Assembly (NCBI GenBank): GCA_010031985.1
Contig: RGYP01000096.1
Span: 1 to 6,960 of the forward strand
Direction of reading: 5' to 3'
From: Gammaproteobacteria bacterium
Lineage (GTDB): Bacteria > Pseudomonadota > Gammaproteobacteria > Steroidobacterales > Steroidobacteraceae
DNA: 6,960 nucleotides
Under the pieces are notes generated by a model. It was not told the origin of the DNA. It ran no database searches and saw only the letters and a program-made list of their open reading frames with translations. Positions 1 through 6,400 of this stretch are shown here, one piece after another. How positions within the stretch are numbered: position 1 is the first letter of the stretch; every line of letters starts with the position of its first letter. The position numbers and the translations under genes are program-made.

Positions 1-320
1 GTCCAGTTGATCGATGGGCGCTGTTGGGCGAGAAGACCGCCCTCGGCATCGAACAGCGTGATACGCGAATCCTGTCCACTGCTCGCGAATACGCTGCCAC
101 TCGGCTGCCAGGCAACGGCCAGCGTACCCATTCCGTGCTGGCCGACGTCACGCGCCTCGAGCACGGACTCGCCGTACTTGCATAAAAATACTTTGCCCTC
201 GCCGCCTGCCGCGACGAGACGCGTCGCATCGGTCGACCAGGCGATGTCGACGATGTAATCGTCGAGCTTGATCTCGCCGCGCAGCTCGAGGATGGCGTTC
301 GGCGTTTTCACGCGAGACAT
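1..320 (-). CDS. WD40-repeat protein, N-terminal part (runs off window start)
   Basis: The first 106 residues of a beta-propeller protein; the rest lies to the left of base 1. The frame opens at an ATG at 320-318 (MSRVKTPNAILELRG...) and has no stop. Two WD-type blades are visible: residues about 22-50, with the pattern IAWSTDATRLVAAGGEGKVFL, and about 62-92, with VAWQPSGSVFASSGQDSRITLF. These have the usual hydrophobic-W-S-x-D/G-G-x-x-L/V-A-x-x-G-x-D/E-x-x-V/I-x-L spacing. No signal peptide is seen, so a cytoplasmic scaffold is likely. The start codon lies 13 bases inside the preceding GTPase gene. The nearest AGGAG (341-345) is 20 bases away, too far for a normal ribosome site, so translation is probably coupled to the GTPase. 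What it binds cannot be told from sequence; a role in metal homeostasis rests only on its operon position. Confidence 0.85.
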   Translation of the reverse strand, partial: MSRVKTPNAILELRGEIKLDDYIVDIAWSTDATRLVAAGGEGKVFLCKYGESVLEARDVGQHGMGTLAVAWQPSGSVFASSGQDSRITLFDAEGGLLAQQRPSINW

Positions 321-1744
321 GAGTGAAAACCGGCTTCGAGCTCCTGGCGATCGAGATTGCGACCGATGAACACCAAAGTATTTTGTCGGGTGGCGCCAGT
401 GGCCCAAGGCCGCTCGAGCTGGCCGTCGAACATCATGTGTACGCCGTGAAATACGTAGCGTCGAGATTCGCCCTTGAGCGAAATCACGCCTTTCATCCGA
501 AAGATGTCGGCGCCACGACTCTTCAAGAGATATGACAACCAATCATTGAGCTTCTGCGGATCGAGTGGACGCGGATCGGTGATGCCGATCGAGGAAATTT
601 CTTCGTCATGATGATGCGAGGCGAAGGCGCGCTGCGCGACGGGCGTCGTGCCTTCCACGCGCAGGTTGAACTCTGCCGGTGCATGTTCGCAAAAAATGGC
701 ATGGGCACCTGCCGCAGCGACGTCGATGACGAAGTGACCGCCCTCGTGATTCACGTCGATGGCGTGCAGCACGGGCCCCGCCTTCAGCGAACCCCCGCAA
801 TCGACCCCCACCGGCTCTTCGGCAAACGCGCGAACCGCAGACTCGATCGCCGACGCGAGAGCTTGCTCGGTTGCCGCCGCGACGGGCAGCACCACGAGAC
901 CGAGGCCCTGGTCATGAGCATGGCCGTGATGACCATGGTCATGATCATGATCATGGTGGTGCTCGTGATGATGGCCGTGGTCATGGTCATGACCGTGGTC
1001 GTGATGGTGATGGGCGTGCGTATCCGCGCCCGTGCGCAGCGTGTGCTGCCCCGCCGGCAGCTGATAGACACCCGCCCACTCGAAGGGATATTGCGGCTCG
1101 AGGAAAGAGCCGTCGACGGCGAGTGCGCGCTGCAGATCGAAGGCGCCGACGTCGAGCACCCGATCGATCGGAACGTTCGCGTTTTGGGTACGGAAAATGC
1201 GCGCCGTGCCGTTGATTGCACGCACCCGACGCTCGATGCGTTCGAGCTCGGCCGCGCCGACGAGGTCGGTCTTGTTGAGCAGAATGACATCCGCGAAAGC
1301 GACCTGCTCGCCGGGCTCTTTCATTTCGTCGAGATGCTTCTCGATGTGGCGAGCGTCGACCAGCGTGACGATGGCATCGAGCAGGAACTGCTGCTTGAAA
1401 TCGTCGTCCAGAAAAAACGTCTGCGCGACCGGGCCGGGATCGGCCATGCCGGTGGTTTCGACGATGATGTAGTCGAACTTGTCACGACGCTTCAGTAGCT
1501 GCCCGAGGATGCGCAGCAAGTCGCCGCGCACCGTGCAGCAGATGCAGCCGTTGTTCGTCTCGAAGATTTCTTCTTCGGCGCCGATCACCAGCTGGTGATC
1601 CACACCGACCTCACCGAACTCGTTTTCGATGACGGCGATGCGCTTGCCGTGGTTCTCCGAGAGGATGCGATTGAGGAGAGTGGTCTTTCCAGACCCGAGA
1701 AATCCCGTCAAGACGGTGACGGGGATCCGATCCATGGTAGCCAT
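308..1744 (-). CDS. COG0523/CobW-family GTPase, probable zinc metallochaperone with His-rich loop
   Basis: A 478-residue G3E-type P-loop GTPase of the COG0523 family, cytoplasmic. These proteins use GTP to deliver metal to client enzymes; the Zur-linked branch handles zinc. The Walker A motif is GFLGSGKTT (residues 14-22). The family CxCC metal motif is GCICC (66-70), the base-specificity motif is NKTD (157-160), and an ETTGMADP segment (96-103) is present. A loop at 243-278 holds 22 His in 36 residues, with a second small cluster SHHHDEE at 376-382. The C-terminal CobW_C domain runs from about 320 to 478, with VFHGVHMMFDG (431-441). I chose the ATG at 1744 (MATMDRIP) because Walker A normally begins about 10-15 residues in; an ATG at 1735 is the alternative. 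The open frame extends upstream to 2134, but that part is antisense to zur. No Shine-Dalgarno precedes either ATG. It is divergent from zur and overlaps the WD40 gene by 13 bases. Substrate zinc is inferred from the neighbour and the histidines. Confidence 0.93.
   Translation of the reverse strand: MATMDRIPVTVLTGFLGSGKTTLLNRILSENHGKRIAVIENEFGEVGVDHQLVIGAEEEIFETNNGCICCTVRGDLLRILGQLLKRRDKFDYIIVETTGMADPGPVAQTFFLDDDFKQQFLLDAIVTLVDARHIEKHLDEMKEPGEQVAFADVILLNKTDLVGAAELERIERRVRAINGTARIFRTQNANVPIDRVLDVGAFDLQRALAVDGSFLEPQYPFEWAGVYQLPAGQHTLRTGADTHAHHHHDHGHDHDHGHHHEHHHDHDHDHGHHGHAHDQGLGLVVLPVAAATEQALASAIESAVRAFAEEPVGVDCGGSLKAGPVLHAIDVNHEGGHFVIDVAAAGAHAIFCEHAPAEFNLRVEGTTPVAQRAFASHHHDEEISSIGITDPRPLDPQKLNDWLSYLLKSRGADIFRMKGVISLKGESRRYVFHGVHMMFDGQLERPWATGATRQNTLVFIGRNLDRQELEAGFHSCLA
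911..1018 (-). repeat. His/Asp low-complexity coding repeat inside the GTPase
   Basis: Degenerate CAT/CAC-GAC/GAT-GGC codon repeats, visible on the + strand as runs of catgat and catggtcatg, encode residues 243-278 (22 His, with Asp and Gly between). His-rich loops in COG0523 proteins are regarded as metal-binding or metal-storage segments. The tract is made of very short units, so slippage could change its length between strains. Confidence 0.9.
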
Positions 1745-1746
1745 AG

Positions 1747-1761
1747 GTTGCAAATGATAAC
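1747..1761. promoter_or_regulatory. Candidate Zur operator in the divergent zur/GTPase gap
   Basis: The 24 bp between the divergent start codons (1745-1768) contain GTTGCAAATGATAAC, an imperfect inverted repeat. The ends GTT...AAC pair exactly, and about 4 of 7 positions per arm match. It resembles the A/T-rich GTTAT...ATAAC half-sites of proteobacterial Zur boxes, although the left arm is poor. Read on the minus strand it contains TATCAT (1754-1759), five of six matches to a sigma-70 -10 element, nine bases before the GTPase ATG. A repressor bound here would cover that element. No good -35 hexamer was found. Function is inferred from position and symmetry only. Confidence 0.4.
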
Positions 1762-1768
1762 TTAAGGC

Positions 1769-2263
1769 ATGGGCAAACCTTTGGAACACGTGCCGCACGA
1801 TCACGCGACGCCCCACGATCACGCCGCCTGCATCGATCAGGCGGTACGTACCGCCGCTGATGTGTGTGCGCAGCGTGGTCTCAAGCTCACGCCAGTCCGG
1901 CGCCGCATTCTCGAGATCGTCTGGCGCGCACATGCGCCGATCGGCGCCTACGACATCCTCGCCGAGCTCGCCAAGGAGCGCGACAAAGCGGCGCCGCCCA
2001 CGGTTTATCGCGCGCTCGAATTTCTCATCGATGCCGGGCTCGTGCACCGCATCGATTCGATCAACGCCTTCATCGGCTGCGACGAACCGGCCCGAGCACA
2101 CGTTGCGCAGTTTTTGGTGTGCCGAAAATGCCATCGCGTCGTCGAAATCGACGACCCCGGCATCAATCGTTTGCTGGCAGAGAAATCGCTGGCGGCGGGG
2201 TTTCGGATCGAACCGACTTCGCTCGAAATCAAGGGGCTATGCGGCGAGTGCGAGGACGCCTGA
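1769..2263 (+). CDS. zur: Zur, Fur-family zinc uptake repressor
   Basis: A 164-residue Fur-superfamily repressor, the size of typical Zur proteins. The winged-helix DNA-binding domain covers about residues 25-90: LTPVRRRILEIVW (40-52), then AYDILAEL (60-67) and the recognition helix PPTVYRALEFL (76-86). Metal ligands match the Zur pattern rather than Fur. H93, C104, H111 and E126 correspond to the sensory site, with the diagnostic INAFIGC (98-104). C118/C121 and C158/C161 form the two CxxC pairs of the structural zinc site. The N-terminus carries a short His repeat (HDHATPHDHAAC, 10-21). The ATG at 1769 was chosen because it includes that tail; only a weak AAGG (1764-1767) lies one base upstream. 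A GTG at 1790 is an alternative start. The gene is divergent from the COG0523 GTPase, which is the expected target, and its stop is one base from the convergent membrane-protein stop. The Zur assignment over Fur, PerR or Mur rests on the cysteine/histidine set and the neighbour. Confidence 0.9.
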   Translation: MGKPLEHVPHDHATPHDHAACIDQAVRTAADVCAQRGLKLTPVRRRILEIVWRAHAPIGAYDILAELAKERDKAAPPTVYRALEFLIDAGLVHRIDSINAFIGCDEPARAHVAQFLVCRKCHRVVEIDDPGINRLLAEKSLAAGFRIEPTSLEIKGLCGECEDA

Positions 2264-2264
2264 G

Positions 2265-2708
2265 TCAGCGCATCGCGACCAGCCAGATCCCGAGGAGCAG
2301 CAAGGCGATGCCGACGAGACGCGTCAAAGTCACCGGGTGCTGTTGAAAGCCGAGTAGTCCGTAGTGATCGACGATCACGGATGCGACCATCTGACCGCCT
2401 ACCGTCAACGCCAGCAGCAGCAAGGCGCCGAGACGCGGACCTGCGAACGTGGCGACGCCCACGTAAGCAGCTCCGAACAAGCCACCCAACCATGCATAGG
2501 CCGGTACCTCGGCGAAGGCGTCGCGCGCCGGCAAGGCGTGACGTGACATGACGAAGAACACGACGAGCGCTGCAAGACCGACGACGAAATTGGCGATCGT
2601 GCCGTAGATGGCCCCGCCCAACATCCGCCCCACCGCGGCATTGAGACCGATCTGCACGACGAGACCGACGCCAACCAGAAAGGTGAGCAACATGGACAAG
2701 GATTGCAT
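2265..2708 (-). CDS. YdcZ-type DMT-family small membrane protein
   Basis: A 147-residue inner-membrane protein of the DMT_YdcZ (formerly DUF606) family, close to the usual length of about 140-150. Five hydrophobic segments are visible at about 4-22, 36-55, 70-90, 93-115 and 127-145. Family patterns include VQIGLNAAVGRMLGG (18-32), GGLFGAAYVG (75-84), PRLGALLLLALTVGGQ (91-106) and DHYGLLGF (114-121). The start is the ATG at 2708, supported by a good GGAGG Shine-Dalgarno (2717-2721) eight bases upstream; the frame is open further upstream but that part belongs to another gene. Some relatives occur as fused or paired half-transporters, but no partner is seen here and the substrate is unknown. 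It follows the 63-residue gene by four bases, so the two are probably cotranscribed. Confidence 0.9.
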   Translation of the reverse strand: MQSLSMLLTFLVGVGLVVQIGLNAAVGRMLGGAIYGTIANFVVGLAALVVFFVMSRHALPARDAFAEVPAYAWLGGLFGAAYVGVATFAGPRLGALLLLALTVGGQMVASVIVDHYGLLGFQQHPVTLTRLVGIALLLLGIWLVAMR

Positions 2709-2712
2709 GGGG

Positions 2713-2904
2713 TCAGCCTCCGTTCTTGGTACCGTAACGTGCAGCAATCCAGGCGCGACCCCGCGCACTCGACAACAAAACGAGCACGATGCGCCAGAAC
2801 ACACGCTTGGACAACGGGACACGACACGGCGGAATGGCAGCATAGACCGCCCGACCCACATCTTCGTGTACGAGCCGGTCTGCGCTTTTTTCGGAGGTCG
2901 TCAT
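2713..2904 (-). CDS. Small hypothetical protein (63 aa) upstream of YdcZ-type gene
   Basis: I do not recognise the family. The 63-residue product has a charged N-terminus (MTTSEKSADRLVHEDVGRAV), a middle PPCRVPLSKRV (25-35), and a short hydrophobic stretch FWRIVLVLLSS (36-46) flanked by Arg/Lys. It ends GTKNGG. The hydrophobic part is short for a membrane span and could be an amphipathic helix. Three things support real coding: codon use resembles the neighbours, the stop lies four bases before the next ATG, and the last two Gly codons (GGA GGC) form the next gene's Shine-Dalgarno. The start is the ATG at 2904. It has no close ribosome site, but a -10-like TATTCT (2912-2917) lies seven bases upstream, which would fit a leaderless message. 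It may instead be only the leader region of the following gene. Confidence 0.5.
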   Translation of the reverse strand: MTTSEKSADRLVHEDVGRAVYAAIPPCRVPLSKRVFWRIVLVLLSSARGRAWIAARYGTKNGG

Positions 2905-2954
2905 CCGCGCAAGAATAGCGGCGGAATCGACCTCCGCGCTAGGCTTGGCACACG
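2905..2954. promoter_or_regulatory. Divergent 50-bp intergenic region, probable two-way promoter
   Basis: This gap separates the minus-strand 63-aa/YdcZ pair from the plus-strand DUF3024 gene, so it or the flanking codons should hold promoters for both directions. On the minus strand TATTCT (2912-2917) lies seven bases before the ATG. On the plus strand TAGGCT (2940-2945) lies nine bases before the GTG. Neither has a convincing -35 at 16-18 bp. No operator-like palindrome was found. Confidence 0.35.
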
Positions 2955-3443
2955 GTGAACGAACTGCCCCAACATTCGCAGCTGCTGATCAGCCGCCTGC
3001 TCGATGCCTACTGCGCGAGAATTTGCCCGCCCCTCGCACGCAATACGGTCCTGATCGACTATCGCGTCGAGGGTGATCGAGTGGTGATCCACGAGCTGCG
3101 GCGCATTCTCGGCGTCGCGGGGACACGCGAGCCGGTACCGATCGCGAGGTTTCGCTATCGATCGAGTAGCGGCGATTGGCTGCTCGATTATTTTGAAGAG
3201 GGACTCTGGCGACGTTATCGCCCTCTGCCTCGCAGTCAAAGTTTTCTCGAGTTGTTGCGCGAGTTCGACCTCGACCCGATCGGGCTCTTTTGGGGCCGGC
3301 TCGATGGCAAGAGCCTGCGCTGGTGCAGCTCGCGCGGCCGCTGCATCGACTGCGATCTGCGTTACAAGCAGGTGCTCGGTCTTGCCGCCCCGCTGCTCGA
3401 TACGCCAGCCAAGGTCCTCAGCGTACCGTCAGTTCGACGCTGA
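2955..3443 (+). CDS. DUF3024 domain protein with cysteine-containing C-terminal tail
   Basis: A 162-residue soluble protein. Residues about 10-115 fit the DUF3024 family: LLDAYCARICPP near the start (15-26), IDYRVEGDRVVIHELR (34-49) and then PVAK-like PVPIARFRY (60-68). These are followed by a Trp/Tyr segment with LWRRYRPLPRSQSFLELLREFDLD (84-107) and the terminal GLFWG (110-114). No biochemical function is known for the family. The domain normally ends about there; here about 45 further residues follow with C124, C130 and C133 (WCSSRGRCIDC), a possible partial metal site. The start is a GTG at 2955; the frame has no in-frame ATG near the domain start, and no clear Shine-Dalgarno is seen. The 3' end overlaps the convergent peptidase gene by 26 bases, which may account for part of the tail. 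Confidence 0.8.
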   Translation: MNELPQHSQLLISRLLDAYCARICPPLARNTVLIDYRVEGDRVVIHELRRILGVAGTREPVPIARFRYRSSSGDWLLDYFEEGLWRRYRPLPRSQSFLELLREFDLDPIGLFWGRLDGKSLRWCSSRGRCIDCDLRYKQVLGLAAPLLDTPAKVLSVPSVRR

Positions 3444-6400
3444 CGGTCTGCTTGCGCTCACCGCGCGCAAGCACTGCGCTGATCTTCGCTCCCGGCGAAT
3501 AGGCCCTGAGAATTTCGGAAAATTCGGCGAGCCCTGCCACCGTCTTGCCGTCGATCTCCAGCAGTACGTCCCCCGCCACGAACCCTGCTCGCGCAGCCGG
3601 CGAGTCGGGAACCACCGATTCGGCACGCACCCCGGCAGCTTGATGCGCGTAGTCCGGAACGAGGCCGAACGAGACGCGTCGCGGTGTCGTCGAAGACACG
3701 GCGCGGGAGTTACCCGCTGCGTCGCCACCGATCGCGCCGCTACCGGCTGCGTTGTTGATCGTGACGGTCAACGGGCCGGGGCGCTGCAGCAGATAATCGA
3801 GCGCCTCGCGGGCGACGCTCGCCACTTTCACGAGGCCATCGCCGTCGATTCGATCTGCCGTATCGGTCGGTCGGTGATAGTCGAGGTGCGCGCTGGTGAA
3901 CAACTGCACGCCCGGAATGCCGCGTTCGATGAAACTTTGCTGATCGGAGGACTGTGCGGCGTCGGCAATGTTGCGGACCGGAATACCGGTCGAAAACGTG
4001 ATGCCACGAAAAACGTGCGGCCACTCGCTGGCCGTGCCGGTGGCAAGTGCCGAGATCTCGCCTTTGCCAAGACGACCCACGGTGTCGAGGTTGAGCACGG
4101 AGCGGATTCCCGATAGCGGCACGGGCGGCTGCGCAACGAAATGACGCGACCCCTGCAAACCAGCCTCTTCGCCGGAGAAGGCCGCGAAGATCAGCGTCCG
4201 TGGTGGATTCCCGCCTGCGGCGAAGATTCGCGCGAGTTCCAGCAACACCGCAACACCGCTCGCGTTGTCGTCGGCACCCGGATGAATTTGTCCGATCTCG
4301 CTCATGCGTACGCCCGGTCCACTGCGACCCAAGTGGTCGTAGTGCGCCGAGACGATGACCGCTTCGCCGTCGTAACGTGCATCGCTGCCCGGCAACACGC
4401 CGATCACGTTGCGCAAAGGCAGGGCTTGTCGTGCGCCCTCAGGCGTGAAGGCGAAGGGCTGAAAGTACGCGTCGAGGCCCTGGCCCTCACGCAGCGGTTT
4501 CAGTTTCGCAGCCTTGAATGCTGCCGCCACGTACTCGGCGGCAGCGTCGAGACCAGCACTGCCCATGCCGCGCCCCTCGCGCGCGGGATCGGCGAGCCAA
4601 CCGATGTCTTTCATCATCGCAGCGGCATCGAACACCGCGGGCAAGCGGGCGAGCGGCGCACGCTGGGCATAGCCGCCGACGGACAGCGGCAGGCTGCGCG
4701 CCGCAAGCGGACGCAGATCGACGTGCAGAGGTGAGTCGGCCGCAGGCCACTCGCCCTTGGCCATGTTGGCGGGCTCGTCGCCCACGAAACCCAACCACGA
4801 ATACTTGCCGTAATGCGGCAACTTGCGCGCGAGCCCCACGGCGGCGGCCAACGGATCGACGACCACCCAAGCCACCGCTTTGGCGGCATTCATCGGATGG
4901 CGGCGCACGATCACGGCAGAGTGGCCCGCAAAGGGAATGTGCGTTCCGCCAGCGCCGATACCCTGGTCGTCGACCTGCAAGCCAATGCCGTTATCGGTAC
5001 CGAAGAGCTTCGCACTCCAAAGATTTTTGCGGCCGAACACCCACACCGGCCGATCCGTGGGTAAATCTTTGAGAGCGCGATCCTCGACGATGACGAATTT
5101 TTGAGCGCCCCCGCCGCCCCAGAAAGCCAGCATTTGCCGATAGGCTTCGAGCATGGCGGGCGGCGCCTTCGATGGCAGCACCGCCAGCACCTCCGGCTCA
5201 CCGAACATCTGCCCGAGCGACGGTGCCGTCTCGCGCGCATCGAGCAAACGGAACAGGTCGAACTCCGGGTCGACCTCGAGCCCGAGGGGGGACATCCCTG
5301 CAGCATTCGTCTTCGGACGCAGCTCGAAACGCGTGCTTGATGTCGTGCTGCGAACGGTGAAGCCCTCCGTGCCGCTCGCCGAGCGCAGCACGAGTGGAAC
5401 CTCGAGTTCGAACGCCGGACCTTTCTGCGCCTGCAACAACTCGCCGCGCACCACGCCATCGGCATCGACCCTCACGTTCTTCACGCGCAGTTCGGGAGCG
5501 CCGGCGCGTCGCGCCCACTGATCCATGAATGGCAGCAGATCGCTCTTGGCAGCAGCACCGTGGGCGCGGGCGAGATCGTCGAAGCTCGCCCGCTTGCCGC
5601 GTTGCTCTCGATAAAAACGCTGCAAGCCACGAACGTACGCCTCGTCGCCGACGCGCCGACGCAGCATGTGAAAAGTCATCAGTGCCTTGCCGTAACCCAC
5701 CGCCTCGGTAGCCGGACTGTGTCGCGAACGAAACTCGGCCAGCGGAAAGTCGCGCGACTCTTTGACGAAGTCACGATATTTTTTGAGTGTGTCCCGCCGG
5801 TATTCGGCGCCTTGTCCCTGTTGCTCTTTGTAAAGGTGGTCCGCGTGATACGCCGTGAGACCCTCGCACCAGTTGCCGGTGCCGTAATCGACGAAAACGC
5901 CGTTGCCCCACCAGTTGTGCAGGACCTCGTGCGGATAGGACGAAGTGAGGATGAACGGAAAGCGGATGATCTGCGGACCGAGCAGCGTGAAACTCGGCAT
6001 GCCGTAGCCGGTCTCCCAAAAATTTTCGACGAGCGCGAACTTGTCGTAGGGATATGGACCGATCAGCGTGCGATACATCTCGAGATTGCGTGCGGTCGCC
6101 TCCAAATATTTTGCAGCGAGCGCCTCGTCGGGCTTGCGCAGATACACCTCGGCGCTGATCGCACCCGCTTGCCGGACGTAGCGCGTCAACGGACCGCCGA
6201 CGATATGCAATTCGTCGACCGGAGTCGTCACCTTCCAGCGAGCGACGCTGATGGTAGCGTCGGGCGTGCCCGCCGTTCCCGAGCCCGGACTGATCAACTG
6301 CCAACCGGCAGGTGCCGAAGCAGTCAGATCGAACGTGAACAAAGTCTCGCCGAGATAGGGATACCAAAGAGTACTCCCGGCGAGATAAACCCCTTGCTCG

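Noticed and set aside
911..1018. Possible CRISPR-like or regulatory tandem repeat array
   Set aside because: The units are codon repeats for His/Asp/Gly inside a conserved protein, with no spacers.
608..1498. Plus-strand frame of 296 residues with Met/Val-rich repeat
   Set aside because: It is antisense to the GTPase. The MVMIMIMVV-like stretch is just the complement of His/Asp codons, not a membrane segment.
1745..2134. Upstream extension of the GTPase frame (130 extra residues)
   Set aside because: It is exactly antisense to the well-supported zur gene, and Walker A would lie about 140 residues in, unlike the family. The ATG at 1744 gives the normal length.
2709..2861. 51-residue N-terminal extension of the YdcZ-type protein
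   Set aside because: The ATG at 2708 has an ideal GGAGG eight bases upstream and begins at the family's usual first residues. The extension is Arg/Cys-rich and overlaps the 63-aa frame.
2940..2945. Firm promoter call for the DUF3024 gene (TAGGCT)
   Set aside because: Only a weak -10 match with no -35; noted under the intergenic region but not called separately.
2901..3239. Minus-strand frame of 112 residues opposite the DUF3024 gene
   Set aside because: The plus strand carries recognisable DUF3024 motifs; the minus frame shows no motif or start context.
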